Assembly: GCF_027925155.1 (NCBI RefSeq)
Contig: NZ_BSDY01000003.1
Location: forward strand, 30,975-94,974
Direction: 5' to 3'
Source: Propionigenium maris DSM 9537
GTDB taxonomy: Bacteria > Fusobacteriota > Fusobacteriia > Fusobacteriales > Fusobacteriaceae
DNA: 64,000 nucleotides
Shown: piece by piece, positions 61,248-64,000 of the stretch
Layout of the letters: each line of letters opens with the position of its first letter
Position numbering within the stretch: position 1 is the stretch's first letter
Program-made: the position numbers and the translations under genes
The notes under the pieces: generated by a model
Databases searched by the model: none
Told to the model about the DNA's origin: nothing
The model's input: only the letters and a program-made list of their open reading frames with translations

Positions 61248-61260
61248 TTACTTTTAGTAA
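61248..61260. promoter_or_regulatory. candidate HxlR operator
   Basis: TTACT-TTT-AGTAA, a perfect inverted repeat in the 166-base region between the divergent ABM-domain and HxlR genes; position and symmetry fit an HxlR-type site. Confidence 0.5.
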
Positions 61261-61300
61261 CATAGTTTCATTTTAGAAAGTAAGGAGGTAAAAGGTAAGT

Positions 61301-61642
61301 ATGAATGATAAACCGTCTAAATCAAAGGAGATATGTAGCGGGGATAAGCCATGTAAGATAGAAGCAACTTTAAAATTTCTTGGGAACAAGTGGACCTTTC
61401 TTATTATCCATGCTCTTATGGGTGACAGAAAAAGGTTTAAGGAGCTTCAGTACCTGCTTAAAGGTATAAGTCCCAAAACCCTTACTGAAAGACTCAGAAA
61501 TCTCGAGGAAAAGGGAATTGTTCACAGGGAGATCTTTCCTGTTATTCCTCCTAAGGTAGAATACTCCCTAACCCCTAAGGGTGAGGAACTTAAAACTATG
61601 CTGGATGCCCTAAATGCCTGGGGAAAGAAGCATCTGGATTAA
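61301..61642 (+). CDS. HxlR-family transcriptional regulator
   Basis: 113 residues: a short N-terminal tail with two Cys (CSGDKPC, residues 12-18), then a winged helix: LKFLGNKWTFLIIHALM, RFKELQYLLKGISPKTLTERLRNLEEKGIV and VEYSLTPKGEEL. Cys residues near the N terminus are used by HxlR proteins such as HypR/YodB to sense quinones, aldehydes or disulfide stress. It probably controls the divergent quinone/nitro reductase genes. Confidence 0.88.
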   Translation: MNDKPSKSKEICSGDKPCKIEATLKFLGNKWTFLIIHALMGDRKRFKELQYLLKGISPKTLTERLRNLEEKGIVHREIFPVIPPKVEYSLTPKGEELKTMLDALNAWGKKHLD

Positions 61643-62042
61643 TAGAATAATTTGCTAGGTTTTAATTCGTTTTAAAAGTTTCATGGAGAGGTGAACTCTC
61701 CCTTTTTCTTTTTTTGAGCTTCACACTCAACCCCTTGGATAAAATTTAAGAGAATTCTAAATAATTTCATATTTATACCCCTTCCTTCTATATTACGTTG
61801 CGTAAGTTATTTTCACCTGCCCCCCTTCCATCCTTTAACTGATTTCATTAAATCCATTATTTCTCTTCTCCCTTCAAGATAAAGTCTCCATATATTTTGA
61901 TCTATGAATTTCAATAATTATATATTTTTAAAAAAAATTTAACATTATTGAAATTCACTCACATGACTTAAAACAAAAGACTTAAAAACAAAACATTTGC
62001 TCTTAATGTTTTCTTAAGAAAGGTTTTAGTTGACTTTTTCAC

Positions 62043-62071
62043 TTGCAAAAGTGTACGCAAATCTATATACT
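62043..62071 (+). promoter_or_regulatory. promoter of the riboswitch-adhesin transcript
   Basis: TTGCAA (62043-62048), 17 bases, TATACT (62066-62071), with the transcript start near 62078, about 25 bases before the aptamer. Confidence 0.6.
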
Positions 62072-62101
62072 GTGTATATTTCAAATAAAATTACATTGTT
62101 T

Positions 62102-62168
62102 TTTTGGCAAAGTAGGAGAAATCCTATGACGCAAAACTATAGGGCCTTTAAAATGGTAGCCAGCTGCA
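62102..62168 (+). ncRNA. class I c-di-GMP riboswitch aptamer (GEMM-I)
   Basis: Conserved features in order: GGCAAA at 62106, a GUAGGA-GAAA-UCCUAU hairpin with GAAA tetraloop, GACGCAAA at 62128, then CUAUAGGGCC and GGUAGCCAGCUGC of the third helix. This matches the GEMM-I layout, including the receptor side of the tetraloop contact. The 3' end runs straight into the terminator arm. Confidence 0.88.
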
Positions 62169-62193
62169 GATCTATGGAGATCTGCTTTTTTTT
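62166..62193 (+). terminator. expression-platform terminator of the c-di-GMP riboswitch
   Basis: GCAGATCT-ATGG-AGATCTGC followed by eight T. It overlaps the last bases of the aptamer, so aptamer folding can affect it. Whether c-di-GMP turns expression on or off cannot be settled by eye. Confidence 0.9.
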
Positions 62194-62308
62194 ATGCCAA
62201 ACACTTGTTACATTATCTTTTTTGTATTCTAAAGTGTTTGTAAGTTGAAAAAAGAACTTAATAACAAGTTAAGAAATAGAGTGTTTGTTTACAAGGGGAG
62301 AGAGAAGT

Positions 62309-64000
62309 ATGAAAAAAGTAATTTTGTTGTTTTGGTTGCTTCTATCGATGCAACTATTGGGAATGGAAGTTAATGGGAACTACAGTAACTTCCTCTATTA
62401 TGAATCTGCTATGAAGAGCGGAAGTGAGGTAAGGATAACGCCTGATGAAGGAGGAAAAAAAGGGGCAGTCTGGTCGAGGAATGTATTTGATCTAAATGAA
62501 GATTTCCACTTTGAGTATGAGATATATCTAGGAACTAAAGGCATCGAGAGCTACGAAAGCCTTAAAAAAGAAAATCCATACCTTAATATGGAAGACAAAT
62601 ATATTGATGCCAATGGAAATGTTGATATAGGGGCAGACGGGATGGCCTTTACCTTTAAATCATCTGATTATAAAAATGATAACTATGGAAATGCCGGACA
62701 AAACATCGGTTATGGTGGAGGTAATTTCCCCTATTCCTTCGGGGTTAAGTTTGACACCTATACAAACCCATATTATGACCCACAATACGATTATCAACAA
62801 GATAAAATCAAAAATATCGTTAAAGACCATATTGCTTTTATAGCTAAAGGGAAGATTGGAACAATCAGAAATTCCGGAATTGGTGATGGTAGAGGAGCAG
62901 CACCCTACAAGGAAATAGATGAGATGGAGGATGGAGAGTGGCACAAAGTTACCTTTGACTGGGATGCCTCGAATAAAAGGTTTACATATACCTTTCGAGA
63001 TGGAATGAAAACGTATACAGACACCTATTCTGGAGATATTGTAAAGGAATATTTAGGAGGTAAGTATGCTTACTTTGGGTTCACTTCATCAACAGGGCAA
63101 TGGATGAATGAACATAAACTTCGTAATGTAAGAGTTAAGGGAACCATTCCAACAGATGACTACAAGTTAGATATAAAAAAGGAAGTTGTTTCTGGGAACA
63201 ACTATAAGTTGGAAGATACTATTAAGTATAGGATAACTATAATAAATCCCGGGAGCGAAACCCTTACCGACATTAAACTAAAGGATGGGAAGGATATATC
63301 AGATAACGAACTGGCATCAGATGTTACCCTTGAAAGGTCCACATGGCCTGAGCTAAAAGCAGGGGAAAAGCTCATAACCTATGGAACAAAAAAGGTAACC
63401 CAAGCAGATATAGATGAGGGAAGCGTAATCAGAACTGCTGCTGTAGAGGCACGAAAAAGAGATGGAGAGAAGCTGTATGCAGCTGCTGAAGCCGTTGTGT
63501 ATCCAAGCATAGTTGAGGGACTAGAGGTAAGTAAAACAATAGTTGGAGATAGCAAATACGCAAAAGCAGGAGAAACAATAACATATAACTTTAGCGTAAC
63601 AAACACAGGAACTATAACTTTAACAGATCTGTCTGTATTGGACCTGAAGATACCGGGAGTTATACTAAATAAAGTTGAACTAGCTCCTGGAGATACTGCT
63701 ACAGGGACTGGAAAATATACCGTTACTCAGGAGGATATTGATCATGGAAGTATTGAAAATACTGCAAATTTTAGAGCTGTAAAACCAGATGGAAGTGTTA
63801 TAGGTGGAAGTTCTACAGCAATAGCTACTGGGGTATTAACCAGTAGTATTGAGGTTCATAAAACAGTTACTACTGCCGGGGAGTATAAGTTCTCCAAGGT
63901 GGGAGATAAGATCACATATAGCTTTACCGTTAAAAACACTGGTAATACTACTCTTACTGCTGTCACTGTTACAGATCCTAAGATCTCAGCTCCTATTACC
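62309..64000 (+). CDS. large lectin/DUF11-repeat surface adhesin (5' part)
   Basis: Open from the ATG at 62309 (GGGGAGAGAGAAGT upstream) to the window end, 564 codons. Signal peptide MKKVILLFWLLLSMQLLG. Residues ~20-280 look like an L-type lectin domain (AVWSRNVFDL, DGMAFTFKSSD, FGVKFDTYTNPYYD with metal-binding Asp/Asn, WHKVTFDW, YFGFTSSTGQ). From ~285 come DUF11-like repeats of ~110-119 residues starting near 285, 404 and 513, each with a GDxITYxFxVTNTGxxTLT core and a TVTQEDID-type end. The third repeat is cut by the window edge, so the protein is much longer. Controlled by the upstream c-di-GMP riboswitch. Confidence 0.88.
   Translation, partial: MKKVILLFWLLLSMQLLGMEVNGNYSNFLYYESAMKSGSEVRITPDEGGKKGAVWSRNVFDLNEDFHFEYEIYLGTKGIESYESLKKENPYLNMEDKYIDANGNVDIGADGMAFTFKSSDYKNDNYGNAGQNIGYGGGNFPYSFGVKFDTYTNPYYDPQYDYQQDKIKNIVKDHIAFIAKGKIGTIRNSGIGDGRGAAPYKEIDEMEDGEWHKVTFDWDASNKRFTYTFRDGMKTYTDTYSGDIVKEYLGGKYAYFGFTSSTGQWMNEHKLRNVRVKGTIPTDDYKLDIKKEVVSGNNYKLEDTIKYRITIINPGSETLTDIKLKDGKDISDNELASDVTLERSTWPELKAGEKLITYGTKKVTQADIDEGSVIRTAAVEARKRDGEKLYAAAEAVVYPSIVEGLEVSKTIVGDSKYAKAGETITYNFSVTNTGTITLTDLSVLDLKIPGVILNKVELAPGDTATGTGKYTVTQEDIDHGSIENTANFRAVKPDGSVIGGSSTAIATGVLTSSIEVHKTVTTAGEYKFSKVGDKITYSFTVKNTGNTTLTAVTVTDPKISAPIT

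Larger units (their letters stand above)
61643..62308. other. 666-base region with promoter and c-di-GMP riboswitch
   Basis: The left ~390 bases are AT-rich and empty as far as I can see. The right part holds a promoter, a class I c-di-GMP aptamer, a terminator and a ~115-base 5' segment with the inverted repeat CAAACACTT/AAGTGTTTG (62199-62239) before the adhesin start. Confidence 0.6.

Noticed and set aside
62030..62248. 72-residue plus-strand ORF
   Set aside because: It runs across the promoter, the c-di-GMP aptamer and its terminator, so it is not a gene.
1..64000. tRNA, rRNA, CRISPR arrays, prophage or intact insertion sequences
   Set aside because: I looked for tRNA arms, conserved rRNA stretches, regularly spaced direct repeats and transposase motifs and saw none. 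This was by eye; tRNAscan, Rfam and ISfinder searches would settle it.

Overview
The window looks like a chromosomal segment of a moderately low-GC, diderm, fermentative bacterium, most probably a member of the Fusobacteriota (Ilyobacter/Propionigenium/Cetobacterium-like). This is an inference. The sequence shows two beta-barrel outer-membrane proteins, an RND efflux pump with a lipoprotein adaptor and several lipoproteins, alongside Firmicute-like housekeeping proteins (YkpA-type ABC-F, GapN, an AhpF-like reductase), strong AGGAGG ribosome sites and many intrinsic terminators. I see no rRNA, tRNA, CRISPR array, phage or intact insertion sequence.

Layout. 1-4 kb: a PhnA-type zinc protein, then a two-component system with an exported protein and a NapH-type ferredoxin; both of these carry the same 11-bp-spaced direct repeat upstream. 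4-7 kb: peroxide defence, ahpC with a PerR-like box and a domain-permuted AhpF-like reductase. 7-15 kb: ABC-F protein, an OYE/DhaM/Cys-rich mini-operon, a Na/Pi transporter, two unknown genes, a pilin-like fusion protein and a shortened chorismate synthase paralogue. 15-19 kb: an orphan histidine kinase and gapN. 19-26 kb: a six-gene aromatic amino acid operon (DAHP synthase, tyrA, aroA, pheA, aminotransferase, aroC). Its leader encodes a 29-residue peptide with seven aromatic codons in a row, followed by mutually exclusive hairpins and a terminator. 26-34 kb: a rhodanese whose catalytic Cys position is an in-frame TGA (probable selenoprotein), an amidase lipoprotein, hflX and the trehalose genes treB-treC-treR. 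34-40 kb: DUF969-DUF979-pcp, cstA with a small protein and an ArsA-type ATPase, and a cNMP-binding protein. 40-51 kb: RND pump, c-di-GMP enzymes and porin-like proteins, interspersed with a ~97-bp repeat (four copies) that ends in a conserved terminator-like hairpin. 51-58 kb: small exported proteins and lipoproteins, a ZnuA-like protein, an FMN-binding protein and an AEC transporter. 59-61.6 kb: a flavin/quinone redox cluster beside an HxlR regulator. 62-64 kb: a class I c-di-GMP riboswitch with a terminator, leading into a large lectin/DUF11-repeat adhesin that runs off the window.

The most notable items are the all-aromatic attenuator, the apparent selenocysteine rhodanese with a plausible bSECIS hairpin, the chorismate-synthase-like protein without its catalytic motifs, the structured repeat family with compensatory base changes, and the c-di-GMP-controlled adhesin in the same window as a GGDEF protein and an EAL protein.
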